Below are positions 38,549-47,575 of a stretch of 64,000 bases of DNA, in pieces (position 1 is the stretch's first letter; each line of letters begins with the position of its first letter). The notes beneath the pieces are model-generated. The model did no database searches, was not told where the DNA came from, and saw nothing but the letters and a program-made list of their open reading frames with translations. The stretch comes from Ensifer sp. LCM 4579 (GTDB lineage: Bacteria; Pseudomonadota; Alphaproteobacteria; Rhizobiales; Rhizobiaceae): the NCBI RefSeq assembly GCF_001854885.1, contig NZ_MDDV01000024.1, forward strand, positions 62,001 through 126,000, written 5' to 3'. The translations under genes were made by a program, and so were the position numbers.

Positions 38549-38667
38549 CGAGACTCTCCTCGTGGGTTTTGCGGATTCAAATCGTGGCAAGGGCACCGTG
38601 GAGCGGCGCGCGGTTGATCTTCGCAGACGAAGGGGCGGCCATGGCGGCGGATTGCGCTTCACCTCGC

Positions 38668-41145
38668 TCACCCCCTTCCCTGGCAGGATTCGAGATCGTA
38701 GGCGCTGAAGCGCGGCGTCACGCCCGGTTCGAGCGGCAGTTTCGGCGTAAACCGGATCGTCTTCGCTTCTCCCGCGGCAAGATCGAAGGCGTTGTCGGAA
38801 TAGCGCCCCTCGTGATCCGCCTCGACCATCACATAGAGCGCGAGGCCGGGTGCCGTCACGGTCACGTCGTAACCATCGCCGGCGGGCGCCGCCTCGATCG
38901 CCAGGCCGGCGGGCTCGAGGTCGAGCGCCTTGTAGGTGCCGTGGACGTAGTGCCCCTCGCCGCGCATGCCGTTCGACGCTTCGAAGGACCAGAAGATAAG
39001 CGCGTCGGCCGGAATATCGGCGGCCGTGATGGTGACCAGCGTCTCTGCCCGGTCCGGCGAGCATACGCCTGCCGCCGCCACCAGCGGCCGGCGCTTGCCG
39101 GCGAGCGAAACCAGGAAGGTCTCCAGCTCGACCCTCACCGGCTCGGCCGTATCGTTGACCATGGAGAAGGCGATCGTCTTGCCGTCCGCCGCCGGAATGG
39201 CCGCCACCGTGACCGGCTGGAAGAAGCGCCGCGCCATAAAGTGCAGCGCCTTCCAGTGGCCGCCATAGTCGAGGCTCGACCAGGAGGCGACCGGCCAGGT
39301 GTCGTTGAGCTGCCAATAGAGCGTGCCCATGCAATGGGGCTTCAGCGAACGCCAATAGTCGACGGCGGTGCGGATCGCGAGCCCCTGCTGGATCTGGCTC
39401 AGATAGACGAAGCTCGGGAAATCCTTGGGGAAGCGGAAATAGCGGAACATCGTACCGGCAATCCGCTCGTTGCCGCCGGCATTCTTCTGATGCGCCTCCA
39501 TCACCGGCGAGGCGATGTTGAGGTCGCGCGGCTCGGCAAACTTTCGGATCACCGGCATCGATGTATAGGACTGGAAGCCGAATTCCGAACAGAAGCGCGG
39601 CCGCACCGTCCGATAGGTGTCGAAGGACCTGTTCTCGTGCCAGACGGACCAATAGTGCATGTCGCCGGAGCCGTCGGCATGCCAGGCATCGCCGAAGTCC
39701 AGGTAACCGACGGACGGGCTCGACGGCCACCATATCGCCTCCGGGCAGGCCGCCTTCATCGCCGTCTCGATCGCGCGGTTGAGACGGTCGTAGGACACGA
39801 GGTAGCGGTCGCGGTCCTTGCGGCTTTCCTCGAACCAGGTCAGGGCGCCGACGAGCTCGTTGTCGCCGCACCAGAGCGCGATCGACGGATGCGACGCGAG
39901 CCGCTTCACCTGGTAGTCCACTTCCGCCGCGACGTTTTCCAGGAAGTCCGGCGTCGAAGGGTAGAGATTGCAGGCCAACATGAAGTCCTGCCAGACCATG
40001 ACTCCAAGCCGGTCGCAGAGATCGTAGAACCAATCCGGCTCATAGAAGCCGCCGCCCCAGACACGGATCATGTTCATATTGGCGTCGACCGCCGATTGCA
40101 GGAGGTCTTCGACGCCCTCGGGCGTAACCCGCGCCATCAGCGCATCCGCCGGTATCCAGTTGGCGCCGCGGCAGAAGATGTCGCGGCCGTTGACGCGGAA
40201 GGCGAAGCGACTGCCCGCCTCATCGCGGTCGGTCACCAGTTCGATCGTGCGGAAGCCGATTTGCCGCCTCACCACTTCCTCGGGCGTTTCGACCGTCAAC
40301 ATCGACAGCGCCTGCGCGCCGCTGCCGGCCGGCCACCAGCGCTTCGGCTCCGCGATGCTGAACACGTGCGTGATGTGCGTCTCGCCGGCGGCGACCGCGC
40401 AGTCCAGGCGCTCGCGTTGCCCGTCCAGCTCGAAGTGGATCGGCACGATGCCGGGATCGCGGGCAAAAAGCGTGACCGTCACCTGCAGGTCGACCGAGCC
40501 GTCCTCGAGCCAGACCTGGCGCGTCGTCACGTGCTCGATGCGCGCCGTCTCCAGCCGGCAAAGCGCCAGCGCCCCATAGATGCCGAGCGGCGCGATCGCG
40601 ATGTTCCAGTCCCAGCCGAAATGGCATTGCGGCTTGCGCAGCATGTTGCCGTTGGCGATCGGCGAATTGCCCCCGTGATAGGGCACGCGGAAGGGCTGTT
40701 CGGCCTGCCGCCTTGCCCCTTCGGCAATCGAGGAATGGAGCAGCACGCGGATGCGGTTCTCCCCGGCAACGAGCGCGCCCGACACGTCCGGGCGGTAGCG
40801 GCGGAAGCAATTTTCCGCCTGCAACACCAGCCGGTCATTGACGTGGATCGAGCCCACCGTGTCTATGCTCTCGAAATCGAGATACCAGTAACCGCCGAGA
40901 TCGTCCGCATCGATCACGACGGTGCGCTCGAGCACCCAGTCCTTATGCGCCACCCATTGCACATCGGCCTCGTTGCGGTCGCGATAGGGGTCGGCGATGA
41001 TGCCGGCGTGCTCCAGGGCGCTGTGCACGTCGCCCGGCAGCGTGATCGTCAGCGCATGGCTGTTGTCCGCGGAGGCGAGCAGCCAATCGCCGGAAAGATC
41101 GATGCGGATCGCGTCGCCGTTCAGGGTCTCGGGAGGCATGTCCAT
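38668..41145 (-). CDS. Glycoside hydrolase family 2 beta-mannosidase
   Basis: 825-residue cytoplasmic glycosidase of the BmnA/Man2A type. Order: N-terminal sugar-binding beta-sandwich (INLSGDW-like DLSGDWLLASADNSHAL), immunoglobulin-like domain, (beta/alpha)8 barrel, and C-terminal domains. Catalytic acid/base is the Glu in IALWCGDNELVGAL (about residue 429) and the nucleophile the Glu in RFCSEFGFQSY (about residue 519). MIRVWGGGFYEPDWFYDLCD is a mannosidase hallmark. Start at 41145 or 41139; no signal peptide. It releases mannose from imported beta-mannosides; the ABC genes upstream probably bring these in. Confidence 0.93.
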   Translation of the reverse strand: MDMPPETLNGDAIRIDLSGDWLLASADNSHALTITLPGDVHSALEHAGIIADPYRDRNEADVQWVAHKDWVLERTVVIDADDLGGYWYLDFESIDTVGSIHVNDRLVLQAENCFRRYRPDVSGALVAGENRIRVLLHSSIAEGARRQAEQPFRVPYHGGNSPIANGNMLRKPQCHFGWDWNIAIAPLGIYGALALCRLETARIEHVTTRQVWLEDGSVDLQVTVTLFARDPGIVPIHFELDGQRERLDCAVAAGETHITHVFSIAEPKRWWPAGSGAQALSMLTVETPEEVVRRQIGFRTIELVTDRDEAGSRFAFRVNGRDIFCRGANWIPADALMARVTPEGVEDLLQSAVDANMNMIRVWGGGFYEPDWFYDLCDRLGVMVWQDFMLACNLYPSTPDFLENVAAEVDYQVKRLASHPSIALWCGDNELVGALTWFEESRKDRDRYLVSYDRLNRAIETAMKAACPEAIWWPSSPSVGYLDFGDAWHADGSGDMHYWSVWHENRSFDTYRTVRPRFCSEFGFQSYTSMPVIRKFAEPRDLNIASPVMEAHQKNAGGNERIAGTMFRYFRFPKDFPSFVYLSQIQQGLAIRTAVDYWRSLKPHCMGTLYWQLNDTWPVASWSSLDYGGHWKALHFMARRFFQPVTVAAIPAADGKTIAFSMVNDTAEPVRVELETFLVSLAGKRRPLVAAAGVCSPDRAETLVTITAADIPADALIFWSFEASNGMRGEGHYVHGTYKALDLEPAGLAIEAAPAGDGYDVTVTAPGLALYVMVEADHEGRYSDNAFDLAAGEAKTIRFTPKLPLEPGVTPRFSAYDLESCQGRG

Positions 41146-41276
41146 TATCCATTTCGTGACCGGCGGCGGTCGCCGGGATACTGTCCTCGGCCGGGCGCTT
41201 CAAAGCCCGGCCGGCTGGAAGTGCCTGGAGCGGGATTCGAGGAAACGACGCCCGCTTCGCCCACTCCTGGCGGCTG

Positions 41277-42359
41277 TCAAAGACGGTTCTCGGTGGCTGC
41301 GTCGAAGATCGAGGCAACCCCCATGTCGAAGGAGAGCCGCACGGTGCTGCCGGGCGGATAGCGGCGCTGGCCGGCAATTCTGACCGACATGGATTGCCCG
41401 GCGAGCTTCAGCCACAGGAGGTTGTCGGCGCCCATCGGCTCTTCGATGTCGACCGTGGCCTCGTGCACCTCGCCGGTCCCCGCTTCGTCGACCTTGACAT
41501 GCTCCGGGCGCAGACCGAGCACCACCTTCTGTCCGGGATGCAGCCGCCCGCGCGCGGGATAGGCGGTAACGTCGAAGGCGACGGCGCCAACGCGGACGAA
41601 GCTGCGGCCTTCCCTCGTCTCCACCTCGCCGCGGAAGAAGTTCATCGACGGAGAACCGATGAAGCCGGCGACGAAGAGGTTCTCGGGCGCATTATAGATC
41701 GTCATCGGATCGGCGAGCTGCTGGATCACTCCGCTCTTCATCACCGCAATGCGATCGGCGAGCGTCAGCGCCTCGATCTGGTCGTGGGTGACGTAGATCA
41801 TCGTGTTCTTCAGCGACTGGTGCAGCCGCTTGATTTCGACGCGCAGTTCCGAGCGCAGCTTGGCGTCGAGATTCGACAGCGGCTCGTCGAACAGGAAGAC
41901 GTCGACATCGCGCACCAGCGCCCGGCCGATCGCAACGCGCTGACGCTGGCCGCCGGAAAGTTCGGAAGGTTTGCGCTTGAGCAGCGGCTGGATCTGCAGG
42001 ATTTCCGCCGCACGGCTGACCCGCTTGTCGATTTCCGGCTGCGGCACTTTGGCAACCTTCAGGCCGAAGGAGAGGTTTTTCTCAACCGACATCTGCGGAT
42101 AGAGTGCATAGGACTGGAACACCATGCCGATGCCGCGGTCCTTCGGTTCCTCCCAGGTGACGTTGCGGTCATGGATGAAGATCTGCCCGTCGGTGACGTC
42201 GAGCAGTCCGGCGACGCAGTTGAGCAGCGTCGACTTGCCGCAACCGGACGAGCCGAGCAGGACGAGAAACTCGCCGTGATCGATGTCGAGATTGAGCTTG
42301 TCGAGGACCGTGACGGCGCCGAAGCTCAAGGAAAGATCCCTGACGGAAACACTGGTCAT
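41277..42359 (-). CDS. Sugar ABC transporter ATP-binding protein (UgpC/MsmX type)
   Basis: 360-residue ATPase of the carbohydrate-uptake class 1 group. Walker A LLGSSGCGKSTLLN (about 34-47), Q-loop MVFQSYALYPQMSV, signature LSGGQRQRVAIGRALVRD, Walker B VFLFDEPLSNLDAKLRSELR and switch VTHDQIEALTLADR. The C-terminal OB-fold regulatory domain is present (VVLGLRPEHVKVDEAG, ending FDAATENRL). ATG at 42359. It lies between the permease genes and the beta-mannosidase in a continuous minus-strand run with gaps under 135 bases. Confidence 0.95.
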   Translation of the reverse strand: MTSVSVRDLSLSFGAVTVLDKLNLDIDHGEFLVLLGSSGCGKSTLLNCVAGLLDVTDGQIFIHDRNVTWEEPKDRGIGMVFQSYALYPQMSVEKNLSFGLKVAKVPQPEIDKRVSRAAEILQIQPLLKRKPSELSGGQRQRVAIGRALVRDVDVFLFDEPLSNLDAKLRSELRVEIKRLHQSLKNTMIYVTHDQIEALTLADRIAVMKSGVIQQLADPMTIYNAPENLFVAGFIGSPSMNFFRGEVETREGRSFVRVGAVAFDVTAYPARGRLHPGQKVVLGLRPEHVKVDEAGTGEVHEATVDIEEPMGADNLLWLKLAGQSMSVRIAGQRRYPPGSTVRLSFDMGVASIFDAATENRL

Positions 42360-42365
42360 GTCTGC

Positions 42366-43307
42366 TTACCCTTTCACTGCACCGGCTGCGATGCCGCGTA
42401 CGAACAGGCGGCCCGAGACGAAGTAGACCGTTAGCGGCACGAGGCCGGTCAGGATGGTGGCGGCCATGTTGACGTTGTATTCCTTCACGCCCTGGACCGA
42501 GTTGACGATGTTGTTGAGCTGCACCGTCATCGGGTAGTATTCCGGCCGGGTGAAGACCACGCCGAACAGGAAGTCGTTCCAGATGCCCGTCACCTGCAGG
42601 ATCATCGCGACGACGAAGATCGGCAGTGACATCGGCAGCATGATCTTCAGGTAGATCGTCCAGAAACCGGCGCCGTCGACGCGCGCCGCCTTGAACAATT
42701 CCTCCGGCAGCCCGGCGAAATAGTTGCGGAAGAGCAGCGTCAGGATCGGCATGCCGAAGATCGTGTGGACGATCACGAGGCCGGTCAGAGTGCCGTAGAC
42801 GCCCATCTCCCTCAGCACGATGACGATCGGGTAGATCATCACCTGGTAGGGAATGAAGGCGCCGACGATCAGGATGGTGAAGAAGAGATCGGCGCCCTTG
42901 AAGCGCCAGTTCGCCAGCGCATAGCCGTTCACCGACGCGACCGCGATCGAGATGATCACCGAAGGCACGGTGATGCGAACCGAATTCCAGAACCCCCGCG
43001 AAAGCCCGTCGCAATTCAGTCCTGTGCAGGCCTCGGCCCAGGCCTTTACCCAGGGCTCGAACGTGACCTCCAGCGGCGGCGCGAAGATATTGCCGACGCG
43101 GATCTCCGGCATGCCCTTGAGCGAGGTCACGATCATCACGTAGAGCGGCAGCAGATAATAGAGCGATACGACGATCAGCGTGCCGTAGACGATGATGTTG
43201 CGGCGCGAGAGCGTCCGTTTCGGCCTGGCGCCGCGCGGGCCGTCCTTGAGCCTGGCCCCAGCCGCGTCGATGGAGAGAGCCGTGCTGTTCTTGGCGATGT
43301 TATCCAC
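42366..43307 (-). CDS. Sugar ABC transporter permease (MalG type)
   Basis: 313-residue inner-membrane protein with six helices. The cytoplasmic EAA loop reads EELFKAARVDGAGFWTIYLK IMLP (about residues 215-235), which contacts the ATPase. The start is GTG at 43307, overlapping the end of the MalF-type gene by eight bases, with AGGGGG upstream. It forms the translocation pore with its partner permease. The N-terminal 35 residues are polar. Confidence 0.94.
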   Translation of the reverse strand: MDNIAKNSTALSIDAAGARLKDGPRGARPKRTLSRRNIIVYGTLIVVSLYYLLPLYVMIVTSLKGMPEIRVGNIFAPPLEVTFEPWVKAWAEACTGLNCDGLSRGFWNSVRITVPSVIISIAVASVNGYALANWRFKGADLFFTILIVGAFIPYQVMIYPIVIVLREMGVYGTLTGLVIVHTIFGMPILTLLFRNYFAGLPEELFKAARVDGAGFWTIYLKIMLPMSLPIFVVAMILQVTGIWNDFLFGVVFTRPEYYPMTVQLNNIVNSVQGVKEYNVNMAATILTGLVPLTVYFVSGRLFVRGIAAGAVKG

Positions 43308-44208
43308 GCTTGCGGCCCCCTCCGAATTCGAGATACGCCCACGGCACGATGATGATGGCGACGGTCAGAAGCATCATGGTCGAGGCGGCGAAGCCCTGAC
43401 CGAGGTTCTGGGCGAGGAACATGTAGTCGTAGACGTATTTGGCGGGCACTTCCGAGGCGATGCCGGGGCCGCCGCTCGTCTGCGCCACCACGAGGTCGTA
43501 GACCTTGACGATGCCGCTGGCGATGATCACCAGCGTCGTGATGATGACGCCGCGCATCATCGGGATGATGATGAGGACATAGGTCTTCCACATCGGGATG
43601 CCGTCGACGCGCGCCGCCTTCCAGATATCCTCGTCGATGCCGCGCAGGCCCGCGAGCATCAGGCACATGACGAGCCCGGTGCCCTGCCAGAGCGCCGCGA
43701 TCAGAATGCCGTAGATGACGATGTCGGCGTCATAGAGCGGATCGAAGGAGAAACTCTCCCAGCCAAGCGACCGTATGATCGACTGGACGCCGTATTGCGG
43801 ATTGAGCAGCCATTGCCAGACCAGGCCCGTGACGATGAAGGACAGGGCGAAGGGATAGAGCATGATGGTGCGGAACGTGTTCTCGAAACGGATCTTCTGA
43901 TCCATCAGCGCCGCGAGCACGAAGCCGATCACCAGGCTGAACACCAGTGAGAAGAAGCCGAAGATCGCCAGGTTCTGGATCGAGACGATCCAGCGCGGCG
44001 CCGCCCACAGCCGCTCGTATTGGTCGAGCCCGACGAAAGAAAGGCGCGGCAGGAGCTTCGAATTGGTGAAGGAATAGACGACCGTCCAGAGCGTGCCGCC
44101 GAGGAAGATGACCACGGCTGTCAGGATCATCGGGATAGAGGCGATTTTCGCATTCAGGTTACGCAGCCACTGGTTCGGACGAGCCGAACCGCGTGTTAGA
44201 CCTGTCAT
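43300..44208 (-). CDS. Sugar ABC transporter permease (MalF type)
   Basis: 302-residue inner-membrane protein with six helices. EAA loop GIDEDIWKAARVDGIPMWKT (about residues 201-220). ATG at 44208 follows GGAGGAGGGAACA; an upstream start would add 26 unrelated residues. It pairs with the MalG-type subunit and the ATPase downstream. The 161 bases between it and the binding-protein gene contain no clear terminator. Confidence 0.94.
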   Translation of the reverse strand: MTGLTRGSARPNQWLRNLNAKIASIPMILTAVVIFLGGTLWTVVYSFTNSKLLPRLSFVGLDQYERLWAAPRWIVSIQNLAIFGFFSLVFSLVIGFVLAALMDQKIRFENTFRTIMLYPFALSFIVTGLVWQWLLNPQYGVQSIIRSLGWESFSFDPLYDADIVIYGILIAALWQGTGLVMCLMLAGLRGIDEDIWKAARVDGIPMWKTYVLIIIPMMRGVIITTLVIIASGIVKVYDLVVAQTSGGPGIASEVPAKYVYDYMFLAQNLGQGFAASTMMLLTVAIIIVPWAYLEFGGGRKRG

Positions 44209-44369
44209 GTTCCCTCCTCCGGAACTACTATGGTTTTCGGACGGCGGGCAGCCCGGCTCCTTGGCCGCATGCCCGACGCCTGCCAAATCGCGCCCCGCTC
44301 TCTGGGATCAAGCCCGCAAATGGCTCGGGGCCGGCCCCGCGATAAGGCGGGGCCGCCGTGCGCCGGACG

Positions 44370-45605
44370 TCAATCCGCGTCGGCGATGATCTGCGCAAAG
44401 CGCTTCTGAGCGTCTTCCGGTGTCATTGAAGGGTTGGCGAAGAACTCAGAGAAGAGGTCCTCCTTCTGCTTCTGGCTGTCCGGCGAAAGCAGCTGGTCCG
44501 TGCCCTGGATCACATTGCCCTTGGCAAGGATGTCGAGGCCCTTCCTCATGCAATCATTGGCCGCGGCAAGGTCAACATCGCCGCGAACAGGCAGCGAGCC
44601 CTTCTTCAAATTGAAAGCGACCTGCGTTTCGGGCTTCAGCAGGGTCGAGGCGAGCACCTCCTGTGCCTTCGACTTCTCTTCGTCATCGAGCAGCGGGAAG
44701 TAGAAGGCGTCACCACCGGTCGAGATCACCTCATTGACGCCGAGGCCCGGCAGGCAGGTGTAGTCGACGCCGGCTTTCTTGCCCGCAACTTGGAACTCAC
44801 CCTGGGCCCAGTCGCCCATGATCTGGCCGCCCGCCTTGCCGGTGATCACGAGGTTCGTCGCCTGATTCCAGTCCTGGACATTGCTGCCCTTCGACATGCG
44901 GCGCGCATCGTCCGCGGCCTTGAAGACCTTGGCGATCTCCGGCCCGGCGGCCACGTCCTCGTCCTTCTTGGCGAAAACCTGCTCGAACACGTCCTTGCCG
45001 GCAATCGCCACCATCAGCACGTCGAAGGCGCCGGCCGCCTGCCAGGGCTGGCCGCCAAGCGCCAGGGGGATGATCCCGGCCTTTTCGAGCGCCGGCGCAG
45101 CGGCGACGAACTCGTCCCAGTTTTTCGGTACGGCAACACCCGCCTGCTCGAAGGCGGCATTGGAAAGCCACAACCACTGCCAGGAATGGATATTGACCGG
45201 GGCGCAATAGATCTTGCCTTCGATCGTGCAGGAATCGAGCAGGCTCGAGGGCTTGACGATGTCTCGCCAATGCTCGCGTTCGGCGACATCGGTCAGGTCG
45301 CGCATCAGCCCGGCCTCGACCAGTTCCTCCGCCTGGCGACCGTGATTGAACTGCGTTGCCCCCATCGGGTCGCCGCCGGTGATGCGGCTGATCATGATCG
45401 GTCGCGCCGTGCCGCCGGAACCCGCGATCGCGCCGTCGACCCATTTATTACCGGTCGCATCGAAGGCTTTCGCCAGTTCGGCGACCGCCGCGGCTTCGCC
45501 GCCGGAGGTCCACCAATGCGTGACCTCCAGATCGGTGGCGTTGGCTGCACCGAACGGCAGGGCGACGGTGGCGGCCAGAGCGCCAGCCAGAGAACGTAAT
45601 TTCAT
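44370..45605 (-). CDS. Sugar ABC transporter substrate-binding protein
   Basis: 411-residue periplasmic binding protein of family 1. Signal peptide MKLRSLAGALAATVALPFGA with cleavage after ANA; the mature protein begins TDLEVTHWWTSGGEAAAVAE, typical of oligosaccharide binders. CAPVNIHSWQWLWLSNAAFE and the aromatic residues around GGQPWQAAGAFDVL suit stacking against a disaccharide. ATG at 45605 follows GGGAGGAGACTC. It is the first gene of the cluster and has a LacI-type operator 17 bases upstream. It probably binds beta-mannosides or related disaccharides, inferred from the GH2 gene. Confidence 0.93.
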   Translation of the reverse strand: MKLRSLAGALAATVALPFGAANATDLEVTHWWTSGGEAAAVAELAKAFDATGNKWVDGAIAGSGGTARPIMISRITGGDPMGATQFNHGRQAEELVEAGLMRDLTDVAEREHWRDIVKPSSLLDSCTIEGKIYCAPVNIHSWQWLWLSNAAFEQAGVAVPKNWDEFVAAAPALEKAGIIPLALGGQPWQAAGAFDVLMVAIAGKDVFEQVFAKKDEDVAAGPEIAKVFKAADDARRMSKGSNVQDWNQATNLVITGKAGGQIMGDWAQGEFQVAGKKAGVDYTCLPGLGVNEVISTGGDAFYFPLLDDEEKSKAQEVLASTLLKPETQVAFNLKKGSLPVRGDVDLAAANDCMRKGLDILAKGNVIQGTDQLLSPDSQKQKEDLFSEFFANPSMTPEDAQKRFAQIIADAD

Positions 45606-46087
45606 GAGTCTCCTCCCTCACTGTAACGTTACCGTAAAAAACTTAGATCAAACGATTTGCGGAAGCAACAGCCACAACGGAGGTTTTAAGATTAAAGTTA
45701 TAATACCCGCAATGCGTGTGCTGCAGTGAACTGAAGCAGCGCGACCATAGGTACCGACAAGCGCTGAAAAACACGCGGGCGCGTGAAATAATTGCCTGTA
45801 TTTCCTTGCAATATTCCGCATGACCATACACTCGATCACAAGGAGCCCTTCGCAAACGCAACATCGGAGGAAGCAGGTGCGGGACTCAACTCTTCGGATA
45901 CATGCTTTGCACTGCAGCAACGAAAATGCTCGACATCGGACCTGTATCGTTACAGATTTTTTAGTGCGATGCCATTCCGAGCCAATCTGGCGCCCCGCGG
46001 CAAATCAGATATAAGCGGGGCAAACTCGGGATGGAGCGAAAAAAGCCGCCTCACAGGCGCCTTGGAGAATGGGGTTTAGGGAACGGC
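45606..46087. promoter_or_regulatory. Divergent control region with two LacI-type operators
   Basis: TGTAACGTTACC (45622-45633) lies directly upstream of the binding-protein gene and TGTATCGTTACA (45943-45954) lies 134 bases before the LacI gene. Both fit one palindromic pattern, TGTAWCGTTACM, typical of LacI-family sites. The remaining ~480 bases contain no gene; an open frame extends the LacI N-terminus but has no ribosome site. Confidence 0.7.
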
Positions 46088-47146
46088 ATGGAAGGCAGGA
46101 CGAAGAACAAGCCGGCGGGAGCGCCGCCGGCGGAGGGCGGCAGACCGACGCTGAAGACCATCGCCTTCATGACCGGGCTCGGCATCACCACCGTTTCCCG
46201 CGCACTGAAGGACGCGCCCGACATCGGCGCCGAAACCAAGGAGCGCGTTCGCCTGGTCGCAAAGCAGATCGGCTATCAGCCGAACCGGGCGGGCGTGCGG
46301 CTCAGAACCGGCAAGACCAATGTCATCAGCCTCGTGCTGACGCTCGAGGAAGAGATCATGGGCATAACCAGCCCGATGGTCATCGGCATTACGGATATCC
46401 TGGCGGGCACGCCCTATCACCTGGTCGTAACCCCCTACAGTTCCGCCAAAGATCCGCTCGGCCCCATCCGCTACATTCTCGATACGGGCGCCGCCGACGG
46501 AGTCATCATCTCGCGAATGGAACCGAATGACCCGCGCGTGACCCTGTTGACGGAACGTCAATTGCCGTTCGCCACCCATGGACGCACCGAAATGGGCATT
46601 GTCCATCCCTATCACGACTTCGACAACGAGCGCTTCGCCTACGAAGCGGTGCGCAAGCTCGTGGAGCGCGGCCGCCGGCGGCTCGTCCTGCTCGAGCCGC
46701 CGCCCCACCTCTCCTTCCATCAGCACATGCGCACGGGCTTCGAGCGTGGCCTGAAGGATTTCGGCGCCGAGTCCGTGAGCTTTCACCAGGTCAATATCGA
46801 CCACAGCCTGAAAACCATCCGCGATGCCTTCGAGGTGCTGATGCGCTCGGATGAAGCGCCGGACGGCATCGTCTCCGGCAGCGGCTCCGGCGCCATCGCG
46901 CTGATCGCCGGGCTCGAGGCCGCCGGCAAGAAGGTCGGCGTCGATGCCGACATGGTCTCGAAGGTGCCGAGCGACTTCCTGCGCTGGCTGCGCCCGGAGG
47001 TCATCACCATGTATGAGGATATCCGCCTTGCCGGCCGCGAGCTCGCCAAGGCCGTGATCGGTCATATCGAAGGCCGCCCGCCGGAAACGCTGCAGAGCCT
47101 CAGCCAGCCGGAATTCCAGGCGACGATACCAGGGCAGCAGAAGTAA
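46088..47146 (+). CDS. LacI-family transcriptional regulator
   Basis: 352-residue repressor. Helix-turn-helix and hinge: LKTIAFMTGLGITTVSRALK, DAPDIGAETKERVRLVAKQI, GYQPNRAGVRLR (about residues 22-74), somewhat offset by a proline/glycine-rich N-terminus. The remainder is a periplasmic-binding-protein-like sugar sensor (TDILAGTPYHLVVTPYSSAK, DGVIISRMEPNDPRV). ATG at 46088 after TTTAGGGAACGGC. It is divergent from the sugar ABC/beta-mannosidase genes and probably represses them until the sugar enters. AACC/GGTT after the stop is a weak terminator. Confidence 0.9.
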   Translation: MEGRTKNKPAGAPPAEGGRPTLKTIAFMTGLGITTVSRALKDAPDIGAETKERVRLVAKQIGYQPNRAGVRLRTGKTNVISLVLTLEEEIMGITSPMVIGITDILAGTPYHLVVTPYSSAKDPLGPIRYILDTGAADGVIISRMEPNDPRVTLLTERQLPFATHGRTEMGIVHPYHDFDNERFAYEAVRKLVERGRRRLVLLEPPPHLSFHQHMRTGFERGLKDFGAESVSFHQVNIDHSLKTIRDAFEVLMRSDEAPDGIVSGSGSGAIALIAGLEAAGKKVGVDADMVSKVPSDFLRWLRPEVITMYEDIRLAGRELAKAVIGHIEGRPPETLQSLSQPEFQATIPGQQK

Positions 47147-47207
47147 CCTTCCGGTTATTTCCGCTGCCTACGGCTATACGCAGGCCGATAAAGCGATCCA
47201 GCTCACG

Positions 47208-47477
47208 TCAGATGCTGACGGTAGGCCAGTATTTGTCGTCGGCAAAGTCGTGCGGAATGGTACCGAGCTGCCTGAGTTTCTCGGCAACGAAGTCGATCTG
47301 CATCTTCAGGTACTCGATCGAACTTGGGATCGGCGCTCCGGTGACGAGGCTGCGCACCCGCCATTGCTCGTAGCCCGACGCCTTGATGCGCCGTTCCGCC
47401 TCCTGGCGGATCCTGTCTGGCCCGGTGACGGGCGCGGTTTCGACCGCTTTCCCCCCTTCGATCACCCTGAATCTCAT
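47208..47477 (-). CDS. Small hypothetical protein
   Basis: 89-residue soluble protein. MRFRVIEGGKAVETAPVTGP opens it, and the middle (IRQEAERRIKASGYEQWRVR, then IEYLKMQIDFVAEKLRQLGT) looks like helical, real protein. No family recognised. ATG at 47477 follows AAGGAGCAAGG; a longer form back to 47579 would overlap the hydantoinase end and has a poorer site. It lies 98 bases downstream of the 5-oxoprolinase gene on the same strand and could be co-transcribed. Confidence 0.65.
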   Translation of the reverse strand: MRFRVIEGGKAVETAPVTGPDRIRQEAERRIKASGYEQWRVRSLVTGAPIPSSIEYLKMQIDFVAEKLRQLGTIPHDFADDKYWPTVSI

Positions 47478-47575
47478 CCTGCCTTGCTCCTTCCTGAGAT
47501 GACAACAGCTTGCCGTGGAAGGATGACCGGCGCCACCCTTCCTTTGGTAGAAGCCCCCTAAACTGATCTGCCCGT